From Candidatus Magasanikbacteria bacterium RIFOXYC2_FULL_42_28 (GTDB lineage: Bacteria; Patescibacteria; ABY1; Magasanikbacterales; GWA2-37-8), in NCBI GenBank assembly GCA_001784435.1, contig MFQZ01000001.1, positions 124,001 through 188,000 of the forward strand: a DNA stretch of 64,000 nt. The letters are read 5' to 3'. Both the position numbers and the translations under genes were made by a program. Shown piece by piece: positions 31,438 to 38,281 of the stretch. The notes below the pieces were generated by a model that was not told where the DNA came from, did not search any database, and saw only the letters and a program-made list of their open reading frames with translations. Numbering within the stretch: position 1 is the stretch's first letter; each line of letters starts with the position of its first letter.

Positions 31438-33411
31438 TTAAAAAACATACTTATTATTTTTATCGTCCCAATCGTAAATACCGCGAACGCGCTCTCCCCA
31501 CTTGGTAACCGCATAATCGTAGACAACTTCTTTCGTTCCATTATTGTCCACATCTATCAATTCAGCGGTATTTTCCGGATCTTCTTTGAAAAGGACCTCT
31601 TTGAAACCATAATCGGAAAATTCGTGAATATAAAAACGACCAAATCCGCCACTACCGGTATATCCATAAAAAGCGGCTAACTCATTTTTGCCATTATGAT
31701 TAAAATCTCCCGCGTCCAACCAAATTAAATCGGAATATTCCTTAAAAATTATCGCGGGCGGCTGGCCTTTTTTTATCAAAAAAATCACCGTCTCTCCCCC
31801 GGAATATTCTTTCCAAATATTACTGACCGATAAAATCTGTTCCTCTTCTCTATCACCATCAACATCTATACTGATTTCATTCGATATCGCATAATCAGCA
31901 AATTCCTTCGGCAAGACACAGCACGACTGCGAAGGAAAAGGATTGAACAAGTGCCAGGCAAAAACAAGCGCCAGGCACAGCGCCGATAAAAATACCACCG
32001 TCTTTTTAACGCCAGCGCGTTCACATTCTGATTTTATCTTTTTCACATCCGTAATAAAATTTTTAGTTTCGGCCGGCAATTTATCAAACTCTAATTTTTC
32101 GCCCGCCGTTAAATGCGCCGGCCCCCAATTCCAAGCGACTAATAATTTTTCCAACGAGCTAATTTTACCGGCATAATTCTCTTGCAAGTACTTAATATAG
32201 AGTATGGCCGCCTCAATATTTTCTTGGATATCAAAACGATTCTCAAATCTTTTGTCATATTTTTTATTGACCTCGACAATCGCACTGGACATTAACTGAA
32301 ATATTCCCTGTGCCCCACTAGCGGAGACGGCGTAAGGAAATAATCGCGACTCGCGCTCGGCTATGGCCAACATCAGACAGGTATCAGCATTTAACGCGAC
32401 GGACCGGAGCTGTATTAAATCTTTAATTTCTATTTGGCTTTCGCCCTTGATTTCAACCGCTTCGCTATAAATATACCCAATTTTGTCGCCAAAACGCGCT
32501 TTGTGCCATCGGTCGGAATTAAGCGGCACGCTAAAATTATTTTTCGGACGCGCGCCGGATACAGCTTTTGCAATAACATAAACAGTATCGCCTTCTTTGA
32601 TATCATTAACTAATGCCAGTGAATTCTGATCAGGATCTTGCCTTAAAATTGTTGTAGACCACACAACTGTCGCCACCGTTCCCGAAGTATCAAACGGAAA
32701 TGAAAAAAATATTCCTTCAAGGCGCGGGCTGGCATCGGCGTATAGCGCTAAATAATGTTTTTCCGGAGAAACAAAGTTTAGCCGTCGAGTAAATTTTTTA
32801 CTACTTCCTTTTAAAATTTTTCCACACCAAAACCAATCGCGATGAGATTTTTTTTCGTCATTTTTAATAATTTGCCCGTCAACCACCAACTTGATATCAT
32901 CATCTTCTCGGCTATTACCGTATTTTTTCGCCATTGCCACAATGGTAATTTCCGCTAAAGAAATGCCGGCAGAAACTACCGTGAGCCATTGCCGCCGATC
33001 ACCGACAGTAGCCGGATTATCGATTAACGGTGTATAAACAAATTCCGATGACTTAATCTTAAAAATATTTATTTGCTCCAAACGGGGGTAACGACGAGTG
33101 GTAAAATTGATTTTATGACTGCCACTTGATAAATTTACCAAAATCGCCACGGTCTTCAAATGCCCTTTTAAATTATTGCCGTTCCAAGCTGCCGGAGCTA
33201 AAAAGATTTTACCATCAGCGCCAGGAAAATTTATTCCATCAACGGTTATAGCCAAATGGTCGGCGAATAAAAATGAACGTAAATTTTGCCAACGACTTTT
33301 GGCAGAAGCAATCACTTCAAGTAAATATAAACCATTTTCAAAAACCTCAAAATTATAGGTAAAACCATTTTTTAACGTTTGTTTAATTTCGTTCTTTTTT
33401 AATGCCTCCAT
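31438..33411 (-). CDS. Lytic-transglycosylase-domain protein with internal membrane helix
   Basis: From ATG 33411 the product has 657 residues. Two similar beta-sandwich modules cover about 10-115 and 140-240. An SH3-like segment follows (about 270-320, 'GDTVYVIAKAV'). The SLT domain covers about 345-455: 'MLAIAERESRLFPYAVSASG' with the catalytic Glu near 352, 'QGIFQLM', and 'LLVAWNWGPAHL'. A membrane helix (about 471-487) and a C-terminal FG-GAP-like part ('DVDGDREEEQ', 'DAGDFNHNGKNEL', 'DVDNNGTKEV') complete it. There is no N-terminal signal peptide, and basic residues precede the internal helix, so the SLT domain may lie inside. An earlier start at 33441 would lie over the promoter hairpin. 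Confidence 0.75.
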   Translation of the reverse strand: MEALKKNEIKQTLKNGFTYNFEVFENGLYLLEVIASAKSRWQNLRSFLFADHLAITVDGINFPGADGKIFLAPAAWNGNNLKGHLKTVAILVNLSSGSHKINFTTRRYPRLEQINIFKIKSSEFVYTPLIDNPATVGDRRQWLTVVSAGISLAEITIVAMAKKYGNSREDDDIKLVVDGQIIKNDEKKSHRDWFWCGKILKGSSKKFTRRLNFVSPEKHYLALYADASPRLEGIFFSFPFDTSGTVATVVWSTTILRQDPDQNSLALVNDIKEGDTVYVIAKAVSGARPKNNFSVPLNSDRWHKARFGDKIGYIYSEAVEIKGESQIEIKDLIQLRSVALNADTCLMLAIAERESRLFPYAVSASGAQGIFQLMSSAIVEVNKKYDKRFENRFDIQENIEAAILYIKYLQENYAGKISSLEKLLVAWNWGPAHLTAGEKLEFDKLPAETKNFITDVKKIKSECERAGVKKTVVFLSALCLALVFAWHLFNPFPSQSCCVLPKEFADYAISNEISIDVDGDREEEQILSVSNIWKEYSGGETVIFLIKKGQPPAIIFKEYSDLIWLDAGDFNHNGKNELAAFYGYTGSGGFGRFYIHEFSDYGFKEVLFKEDPENTAELIDVDNNGTKEVVYDYAVTKWGERVRGIYDWDDKNNKYVF

Positions 33412-33444
33412 ACACCTGAAAACTTTGGCAATGCTATACAAAAA

Positions 33445-33470
33445 AATAGCATTTTAACAATGCTATTATA
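33445..33470 (-). promoter_or_regulatory. Terminator hairpin with nested promoter
   Basis: Minus-strand hairpin AATAGCATT/AATGCTATT (33467-33445) followed by a T run ends the tRNA transcript. The TATAAT at 33470-33465 overlaps the first arm; its predicted start (about 33458) lies past that arm. No clear -35 is seen. Confidence 0.55.
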
Positions 33471-33487
33471 CCATAAAATTTAAAATA

Positions 33488-33622
33488 TGGGCAGTACAGG
33501 ACTTGGTCGCGACTAATTCCGCGTGGCGGAATTGTCTGACCATCGCCTCGTGTCCGCGCGAGCGGACATACTCCGGCGTTCAAGTCCTTAGCCGTAACCC
33601 AAACTATTGGGTTACTCGTTTG
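33488..33622. other. Hairpin-rich element bounded by a duplicate of the tRNA-Val 3' end
   Basis: The 18-nt TGGGCAGTACAGGACTTG (33488-33505) repeats the 3' part of tRNA-Val (33623-33640), exactly 135 bp apart. Between them are perfect hairpins at 33515-33533 (8-bp stem), 33551-33568 (7-bp) and 33594-33615 (9-bp), plus GGACTTG, which can pair with the duplicated CAAGTCC. No ORF is convincing. It could be an integration scar, a mobile element or a structured RNA. Confidence 0.6.
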
Positions 33623-33695
33623 TGGGCAGTACAGGACTTGAACCTGTGACATTTGCGATGTAAACGCAACGCTCTACCAACTGAGCTAACTGCCC
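33623..33695 (-). tRNA. trnV: tRNA-Val (UAC)
   Basis: The 73-nt minus-strand sequence folds as a cloverleaf: acceptor GGGCAGT/ACTGCCC, D arm GCTC..GAGC with AGTTGGTA loop, anticodon stem TTGCG/CGCAA with loop TTTACAT (anticodon TAC), T arm ACAGG-TTCAAGT-CCTGT, discriminator A. CCA is not encoded. A strong promoter precedes it. Confidence 0.97.
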
Positions 33696-33706
33696 TTAAC
33701 GCGCTA

Positions 33707-33735
33707 ATTATATTATAAATTCCGGCAAAAGTCAA
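33707..33735 (-). promoter_or_regulatory. tRNA-Val promoter
   Basis: Minus-strand TTGACT (33735-33730), 17-bp spacer, TATAAT (33712-33707). The TGA of the -35 is the stop codon of the upstream glycosidase gene. Confidence 0.85.
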
Positions 33736-34721
33736 TCAGCGGGCGTGTTCTTATCCAAATTTTTAATATAATCCGGTATGTCGTTATTCCCCTGCCCCGC
33801 GAGCCAAGTCCACCATTCCGCTCCCCACAAATACGCGCGACTGACGCCGATTGCGCTGGCGTAATCAATATTTTTTTGTAAGCGCTCTAAATTCATGGAC
33901 TTATTTTGTTCTTCCAAACCAACGCTCGTAAAATTACCGGTCGGTATCCAGGGCTCGGCTTGTAATTCTGACACCATAAATTTATCCGCATTAACTCCGG
34001 TCAAAACCGTTTTCAAACGATAAAAACCGGCTGGCAACCAATCATAACTCCAATAGCCGGTTAGTTTGCTCCACACTACTCGATAAAGCGTGGTGCCAAA
34101 CCAATCCCCGGCTTTAGCGGTACGATGCCAGGTGGACAGTTCGCCGGAATCAGTTACTAACGTCGGCTTGCCGGTGGCGCGCGCCCGCTCAACTTCGTTG
34201 GCTAATTGTTCGGCGGTCATTTTGCGACATTTTTCGCCAAAAGCCAAAAATGGCTCATTTTCTACTTGCCACATTTCTATGACCGAATTATTTTGATAAC
34301 GTTCCAACACGATTTTAAGATAATTGTCCAGCGCCAAAGAATATTCCTGATCCGATAACCCGATCGCCCAGGCCGGCGCGTGACATTCGGGCCAACGTGG
34401 CGTTTTTTGCCCCATTGCCAAGATAACTTTCAAGTTATTTTTTTTTGCTTCATTTAAATAATAATCCAATTCCCCAAAATTATACTCATCCGAACTCGGC
34501 TCTACCAAATCCCAATGCGCCGGCATTCGTAGATATTTGAAATTCCAATCTTTAATAATTTTATTAAAAACAATTTTATCGTCCAAACCCAAAAAACGCG
34601 CGTAAGTCGGGTCGAAAGAAACGCCAATGGTCATATTTTTGTTTGGTGTGATTGGCCAAAAAAATAAAACCAAATAAATTGCTAAAATTACGCCGAGGAT
34701 AATAAATAATTTTTTGAGCAT
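33732..34721 (-). CDS. Membrane-anchored clan GH-A glycoside hydrolase-like protein
   Basis: The 329-residue protein has an N-terminal membrane anchor (about 4-24) and a TIM-barrel domain. 'FKYLRMPAHWDLVEPSSDEY' is the early-strand motif. 'IEMWQVENEPFLAF' carries the Asn-Glu pair with the acid/base Glu near 156. 'KFMVSELQAEPWIP' holds the candidate nucleophile (Glu252 or Glu256). The layout resembles GH5/GH42-like members of clan A. It would act outside the cell on a glycan, perhaps the cell's own polysaccharide. Substrate unknown. Confidence 0.75.
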   Translation of the reverse strand: MLKKLFIILGVILAIYLVLFFWPITPNKNMTIGVSFDPTYARFLGLDDKIVFNKIIKDWNFKYLRMPAHWDLVEPSSDEYNFGELDYYLNEAKKNNLKVILAMGQKTPRWPECHAPAWAIGLSDQEYSLALDNYLKIVLERYQNNSVIEMWQVENEPFLAFGEKCRKMTAEQLANEVERARATGKPTLVTDSGELSTWHRTAKAGDWFGTTLYRVVWSKLTGYWSYDWLPAGFYRLKTVLTGVNADKFMVSELQAEPWIPTGNFTSVGLEEQNKSMNLERLQKNIDYASAIGVSRAYLWGAEWWTWLAGQGNNDIPDYIKNLDKNTPAD

Positions 34722-34734
34722 AGCAAGTAAATAA

Positions 34735-34847
34735 TTTCAAAATCCAAATTTCCAATTTCCAATCAAATCCAAAATCCCAATATCAAATTTGACATTTTGG
34801 CTTTGACATTGATTTGACATTGGATATTGGAAATTTGACATTTTACA
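34735..34847. repeat. Family B element
   Basis: Near-palindrome AAATCCAAATTTCCAATTTC...GGATATTGGAAATTTGACATT between the EamA gene 3' end and the glycosidase gene. Confidence 0.85.
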
Positions 34848-34848
34848 T

Positions 34849-35754
34849 TCACACTATCATCGCTAACCCCAAACCAATCAACACAATCGCCCCCACCTCT
34901 TGGATAATCTCAGATTTACTATATTCTTCTTTAAACAATTTCGGCCAAAAACGCGATAACAAAAATACCAAAATAATTAAGAGCGCGTATTGCACCCCGG
35001 CCAAAGCGTTGATAACAGTAACACTGCCCAGCGCGATGGCGTATTGGACCAACACCACGCCCACAATCGCCAAAATTTTATTAATGACAATAATTGGTAA
35101 ACTACGGGCGGGTATTTTTGTTTTCTTGGTTGGTGGCGTGCGTTTAAATAAATTTCGCCTTAAAACCGGCGACACCAAGAGCATCGCCCCAAATACCCCC
35201 ATTATCCCCCGCGTCCAAATAAAACCGGTCCAGAAATCATAACTGTTATACAAATACTTGGCTGACACGTGCGACACGGCAAACAGCGCGGCCGCGACTA
35301 GCCCCCAAAGCATCGCCGAGTTTAATTCGTAATGATTTTTTTTGTATTCAAACGCCACGGCCAAAGTCCCGACCGATAACAAAAACACACCAAAAAGTTG
35401 CGAGTTGGTTAAATATTCCGCCAAAAATAAAGAACTGAAAATTAAAACAAATAACGGAATTGATCCGCCCACCAGTGGCCCGATATGGCTCACTTCGCTT
35501 TTCAAAAACCCCCGATACATCGCCCATAAAGCCAAAGTAAATGAAACGCCGGAAACCGTGGCCACAAAAAAATCTTTGCCAAAATCAAACGGTTGGCCAT
35601 AAAACGGCAGTAAAAAAAATACGACCAAAACCGGAAAAGCGGAATAAAAAACAAAGGCAATCGGCCGAACTTTTTCCGATGTTAAAATATACTTATCGGA
35701 AATGGCGACAATGGCCAAGAAAAAATAACCGAGTAAGGCGATGGGGAGAAACAT
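34849..35754 (-). CDS. EamA/DMT-family transporter
   Basis: From ATG 35754 the product has 301 residues with ten hydrophobic helices in two EamA halves ('FFLAIVAISDKYILTSEKVR' and 'MLWGLVAAALFAVSHVSAKY'). Drug/metabolite-transporter fold; the substrate is unknown. A longer reading from 35787 only translates the flanking repeat ('MTLEIGNLTF') and is rejected. The gene is bracketed on both sides by family-B repeats in a similar arrangement, so it could have moved as a unit (inference). Confidence 0.82.
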   Translation of the reverse strand: MFLPIALLGYFFLAIVAISDKYILTSEKVRPIAFVFYSAFPVLVVFFLLPFYGQPFDFGKDFFVATVSGVSFTLALWAMYRGFLKSEVSHIGPLVGGSIPLFVLIFSSLFLAEYLTNSQLFGVFLLSVGTLAVAFEYKKNHYELNSAMLWGLVAAALFAVSHVSAKYLYNSYDFWTGFIWTRGIMGVFGAMLLVSPVLRRNLFKRTPPTKKTKIPARSLPIIVINKILAIVGVVLVQYAIALGSVTVINALAGVQYALLIILVFLLSRFWPKLFKEEYSKSEIIQEVGAIVLIGLGLAMIV

Positions 35755-35759
35755 AAAAA

Positions 35760-35875
35760 ATGTCAAATTTCCAATTTCCAATGTCAAACAAAATCCAAAA
35801 TCCCAATATCAAATTTGAAATTTTGGCTTTGACATTTGATATTGATTTGAAATTGGAAATTTTGATTTTGAAATT
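35760..35875. repeat. Family B element
   Basis: Begins TGTCAAATTTCCAATTTCCA and ends GGAAATTTTGATTTTGAAATT. It lies directly upstream of the EamA start. Confidence 0.85.
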
Positions 35876-35914
35876 ACCACTATTATTTTACCATATTTTT
35901 GACTTTTAAACAAA

Positions 35915-35943
35915 AAACCATCCCGACTAAGTCGGGATGGTTT
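35915..35943 (-). terminator. Terminator downstream of the GC-rich gene
   Basis: Perfect 13-bp stem AAACCATCCCGAC/GTCGGGATGGTTT followed on the minus strand by a T run. The same hairpin recurs in the opposite orientation at 38249-38281. Confidence 0.85.
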
Positions 35944-35950
35944 CAAATTA

Positions 35951-36009
35951 CTCCTCGGCTCTCTAAAATATTCAACTAATTAAATATTTTAGAGATCGGA
36001 GCCGAGGAG
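35951..36009 (-). other. Long hairpin after the GC-rich gene
   Basis: CTCCTCGGCTC...GAGCCGAGGAG with an inner TCTAAAATATT/AATATTTTAGA, over 20 bp of pairing around a 10-nt AT loop. It precedes the T-run terminator. Apart from the two hairpins and the family-B repeat I see nothing else in 35755-36082. Confidence 0.75.
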
Positions 36010-36082
36010 GGAAAGTGTGGCGGCTCGACGATCTCGCGGAAGGGCGAGAGGTGGCCGCTGGGTGGGAGTGGGGAAAGGGGGT

Positions 36083-36439
36083 CTAGTCGTGGTGCCAGCC
36101 ACCCTCCTGGAGGAGGGAGTGCCCGCCCTTGGGGACAAAGGTCGGGGCGGGCTCGCCGAGCGACACGCGGGTCGTGGTGAAGCAAGCGCGGTCGCCGTCC
36201 TTGACCTCTTCCACGCGCAGAACGTCGCCATCGCGGAGACCGAGCGGGACGAACCCGACGACCCCGCGAACCTTCTCGCCGCGCATCATCAGGCGGTACT
36301 GACCGCCATCTTGGGTCAGACGAACAATCATGGGGTGAGTGAAGCGCACGCTGTCACGATCCTTCCGATCGCAGCTCGTGGACTTCTGGTAAACGCACCC
36401 GTCGCGAAAGACGAACGTCTGCCCGGCCAAAAGATTCAT
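36083..36439 (-). CDS. GC-rich gene of unknown function, probably horizontally acquired
   Basis: A 118-residue soluble protein starting 'MNLLAGQTFVFRDGCVYQKS' and ending 'LLQEGGWHHD'. I do not recognise it. It has alternating beta-type segments ('MIVRLTQDGGQYRLMM', 'VVGFVPLGLRDGDVLRVEEV') and three Cys. By hand count 96 of 118 codons end in G or C (about 80%), with CGC, GGC, GTC and CTC favoured, quite unlike the AT-ending codons of its neighbours. A real Shine-Dalgarno (GGAG, 5 nt before ATG 36439) is also atypical for this window. The opposite-strand frame 36017-36526 is open only because the DNA is GC-rich. A structured leader and strong terminator make it a self-contained transcription unit. 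Confidence 0.75.
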   Translation of the reverse strand: MNLLAGQTFVFRDGCVYQKSTSCDRKDRDSVRFTHPMIVRLTQDGGQYRLMMRGEKVRGVVGFVPLGLRDGDVLRVEEVKDGDRACFTTTRVSLGEPAPTFVPKGGHSLLQEGGWHHD

Positions 36440-36610
36440 ACACACTCCAGATACTTGTTTGTCCACGCTCCCCGCGCGGACTTCTTGTCAAACCTGACTC
36501 ACACCGGACACACTCCGGTATGGTGAGTCATCCTGCACATCTACAACGCCCAAAGCACTGTTATGCTCTCGGCGTTGTAGACGCACACTTGTAAAGAACT
36601 ATCATTATAC
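36440..36610 (-). promoter_or_regulatory. Promoter and hairpin-rich leader of the GC-rich gene
   Basis: Minus-strand TATAAT (36609-36604) without a clear -35. The leader has a 10-bp stem CTACAACGCC/GGCGTTGTAG (36541-36580) with an inner AGCA/TGCT, then GACTCAC-ACCGGA/TCCGGT-GTGAGTC (36496-36529). Just upstream, CCTGCA/TGCAGG with GTCCGC/GCGGAC (36611-36646) forms another hairpin. Confidence 0.55.
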
Positions 36611-36656
36611 CCTGCACCAGTCCGCACCATAGGCGGACGATGCAGGGCTAAACAAA

Positions 36657-36684
36657 ACACCCCGCAACATTCGTCGCGGGGTGT
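36657..36684 (-). terminator. Terminator
   Basis: Perfect 9-bp stem ACACCCCGC/GCGGGGTGT with TTTTGTTT following on the minus strand. It would end the small transcript starting near 36814. Confidence 0.85.
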
Positions 36685-36703
36685 GTGTAATTTTTATTTA
36701 ACT

Positions 36704-36814
36704 TTACTTTGTAAAATTATTACACATTACCCCACGTCCAAACGGCAATACCAAAAAGGACAAGACCTTGATGGCCCAGCGTACGCGATTAATAATGTGT
36801 AAATTATTTTTCAT
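36704..36814 (-). CDS. Possible 36-residue small protein
   Basis: ATG 36814 to TAA 36704 encodes 36 residues with a basic-hydrophobic middle ('VRWAIKVLSFLVLPF'). A TTGACA (minus strand, about 36852-36847) and a TATATA/TATAAT stretch directly before the ATG would give a leaderless message, and the terminator at 36657-36684 closes the unit. No Shine-Dalgarno. It could instead be a small RNA. Confidence 0.35.
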   Translation of the reverse strand: MKNNLHIINRVRWAIKVLSFLVLPFGRGVMCNNFTK

Positions 36815-37008
36815 ATATATTATATACTCTCATATCTGGAAAATATGTCAATAAAGTTATCCACAGGGCTTCGCCTTCGGCTACGCCCTGTAAACTTGGT
36901 TTACCCGGCGTAGCGTAGCAAAGCCGGGCCATGTAAACTGGTGATAATATCTTTAAAATCAACTTCTTTGTCTAAATTATTTTGGCTAATTTTAGCCACT
37001 TTTACCCC
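36815..37008. other. Non-coding region with small palindromes
   Basis: No gene seen. It holds CAGGGC.../...GCCCTG (36864-36890) and CCCGGC.../...GCCGGG (36904-36928) hairpins of the dispersed GC type, flanked by GTAAAC repeats. Confidence 0.55.
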
Positions 37009-37037
37009 TTGACAAACTAACCAAAATGTGATACAAT
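37009..37037 (+). promoter_or_regulatory. Promoter of the DUF1972/GT4 gene
   Basis: TTGACA (37009-37014), 17-bp spacer, TACAAT (37032-37037). The leader is about 45 nt. Confidence 0.8.
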
Positions 37038-37086
37038 AACCTGTTTTGATAAATACCCAAGTCGTGGGTAAAAAAGGTCAAAATTT

Positions 37087-38250
37087 ATGAAAATCTTAAT
37101 GATTGGACAAAAAGGCATACCAGCTCGCTACGGGGGCGTTGAACGCCACGTGGAAGAGTTGTCTTATGAATTGGCCAAACTCGGTCATGAAATTTTTGTA
37201 TACGCGCGTTCTTGGTATACTCCCAAAAATATTAAAAATTATCGCGGTATCAATATTATCCATACCCCTTCTATCCACACCAAACATTTGGACGCGATTA
37301 CTCACACTTTAACTTCAACTCTTCACGCTTTGTTTCAAAAACCGGACGTGATTCATTATCATGGCGTGGGTCCGGCGTTATTGTCGTGGATCCCACGCTT
37401 GTTTTTGCCAAACACAAAAGTGGTGGCCACCTTTCATTGTATTGATCGTTACCACCAAAAGTGGAATTTCTTGGCGCGGTTTGCTTTGCGCGTGGGCGAA
37501 TGGTTTACTTGCCATATTCCGCACGCGACTATTGCCGTGTCCGAGTCCTTGCGCAATTATTGTCTAAATGAACATCTTTGCCACACCCGTTATATCCCGA
37601 ACGGCGCGCGCCCAATCGTGGACAAATCCAGTGAACTTTTAAATCAATTTGGTTTAAAACCGGAAAAATATCTTTTGATGGTGGCGCGTCTTGTCCGTCA
37701 TAAAGGAGCGCAGTATTTAATTTCCGCTTGGAAAAATGCCCGCGCGTTAGAGTCAGAACTTTTGGCTGATTACAAATTGGCCATTGTCGGCGACAGTGTC
37801 TTCACTGATGATTATGTCAAAGAATTACATACGCTGGCCAATAATTATAAAAGCATCATATTCGCCGGTTGGGTGGATGGAAAAAATTTAGAAGCGCTCT
37901 TCGCTAATACCGCTTTACTCGTGCACCCTTCGGAAAACGAAGGCTTGCCTCTCACCGTGCTGTCCGCGATGGCTGCCGGCCGACCGGTGTTGGTCTCGGA
38001 TATTGCCGAACATCTGGAATTAATTAAAGATAAAAATTTCTTGTTCGCCAATACCAATATTGATGAATTAACCGAAAGAATAATCGCGCTCATCAAAGCG
38101 CCGGAGCTTCGACGCGAACAGGGCGCCAAAAATGCCGAACGCGCCCAAGCACATTACGACTGGGCCAAAATCGCCCGCCAAACGGAAAATATTTATTTGG
38201 CAAAAAGTCATGCCCTTGCACCCGCAAGAATCTCCACGGCAAGCAAATAA
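37087..38250 (+). CDS. GT4 glycosyltransferase with DUF1972 N-terminus
   Basis: The 387-residue protein starts 'MKILMIGQKGIPARYGGVER', the DUF1972 signature, with 'DVIHYHGVGPALLSW' next. The C-terminal Rossmann domain has 'LMVARLVRHKGAQYLI' and the donor-binding 'HPSENEGLPLTVLSAMAAGR' (E-x7-E type). This is a GT-B fold, retaining, family-4 glycosyltransferase, probably acting at the cytoplasmic face on a surface glycan (rhamnosyl- or related transferase). It has its own promoter and ends at a bidirectional terminator. Confidence 0.87.
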   Translation: MKILMIGQKGIPARYGGVERHVEELSYELAKLGHEIFVYARSWYTPKNIKNYRGINIIHTPSIHTKHLDAITHTLTSTLHALFQKPDVIHYHGVGPALLSWIPRLFLPNTKVVATFHCIDRYHQKWNFLARFALRVGEWFTCHIPHATIAVSESLRNYCLNEHLCHTRYIPNGARPIVDKSSELLNQFGLKPEKYLLMVARLVRHKGAQYLISAWKNARALESELLADYKLAIVGDSVFTDDYVKELHTLANNYKSIIFAGWVDGKNLEALFANTALLVHPSENEGLPLTVLSAMAAGRPVLVSDIAEHLELIKDKNFLFANTNIDELTERIIALIKAPELRREQGAKNAERAQAHYDWAKIARQTENIYLAKSHALAPARISTASK

Positions 38251-38281
38251 AAACCATCCCGACTTAGTCGGGATGGTTTTT
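38249..38281. terminator. Bidirectional terminator between convergent GT genes
   Basis: 15-bp stem (AAAAACCATCCCGAC/GTCGGGATGGTTTTT). The stop codon of the minus-strand gene (TAA, 38264-38266) forms the loop, so its last codons (Asn-His-Pro-Asp) are in the hairpin. Confidence 0.92.

Noticed and set aside
33434..33652. Minus-strand open frame of 72 codons ending in the SLT gene leader
   Set aside because: It translates the 3' end of tRNA-Val, its duplicate and hairpins ('VQVLYCP' occurs twice for this reason), so it is not a gene.
36017..36526. Plus-strand open frame of 169 codons over the GC-rich region
   Set aside because: GC-rich DNA has few stops. The minus-strand frame has a Shine-Dalgarno, a normal start, coherent third-position GC bias and downstream terminators; this frame has none.
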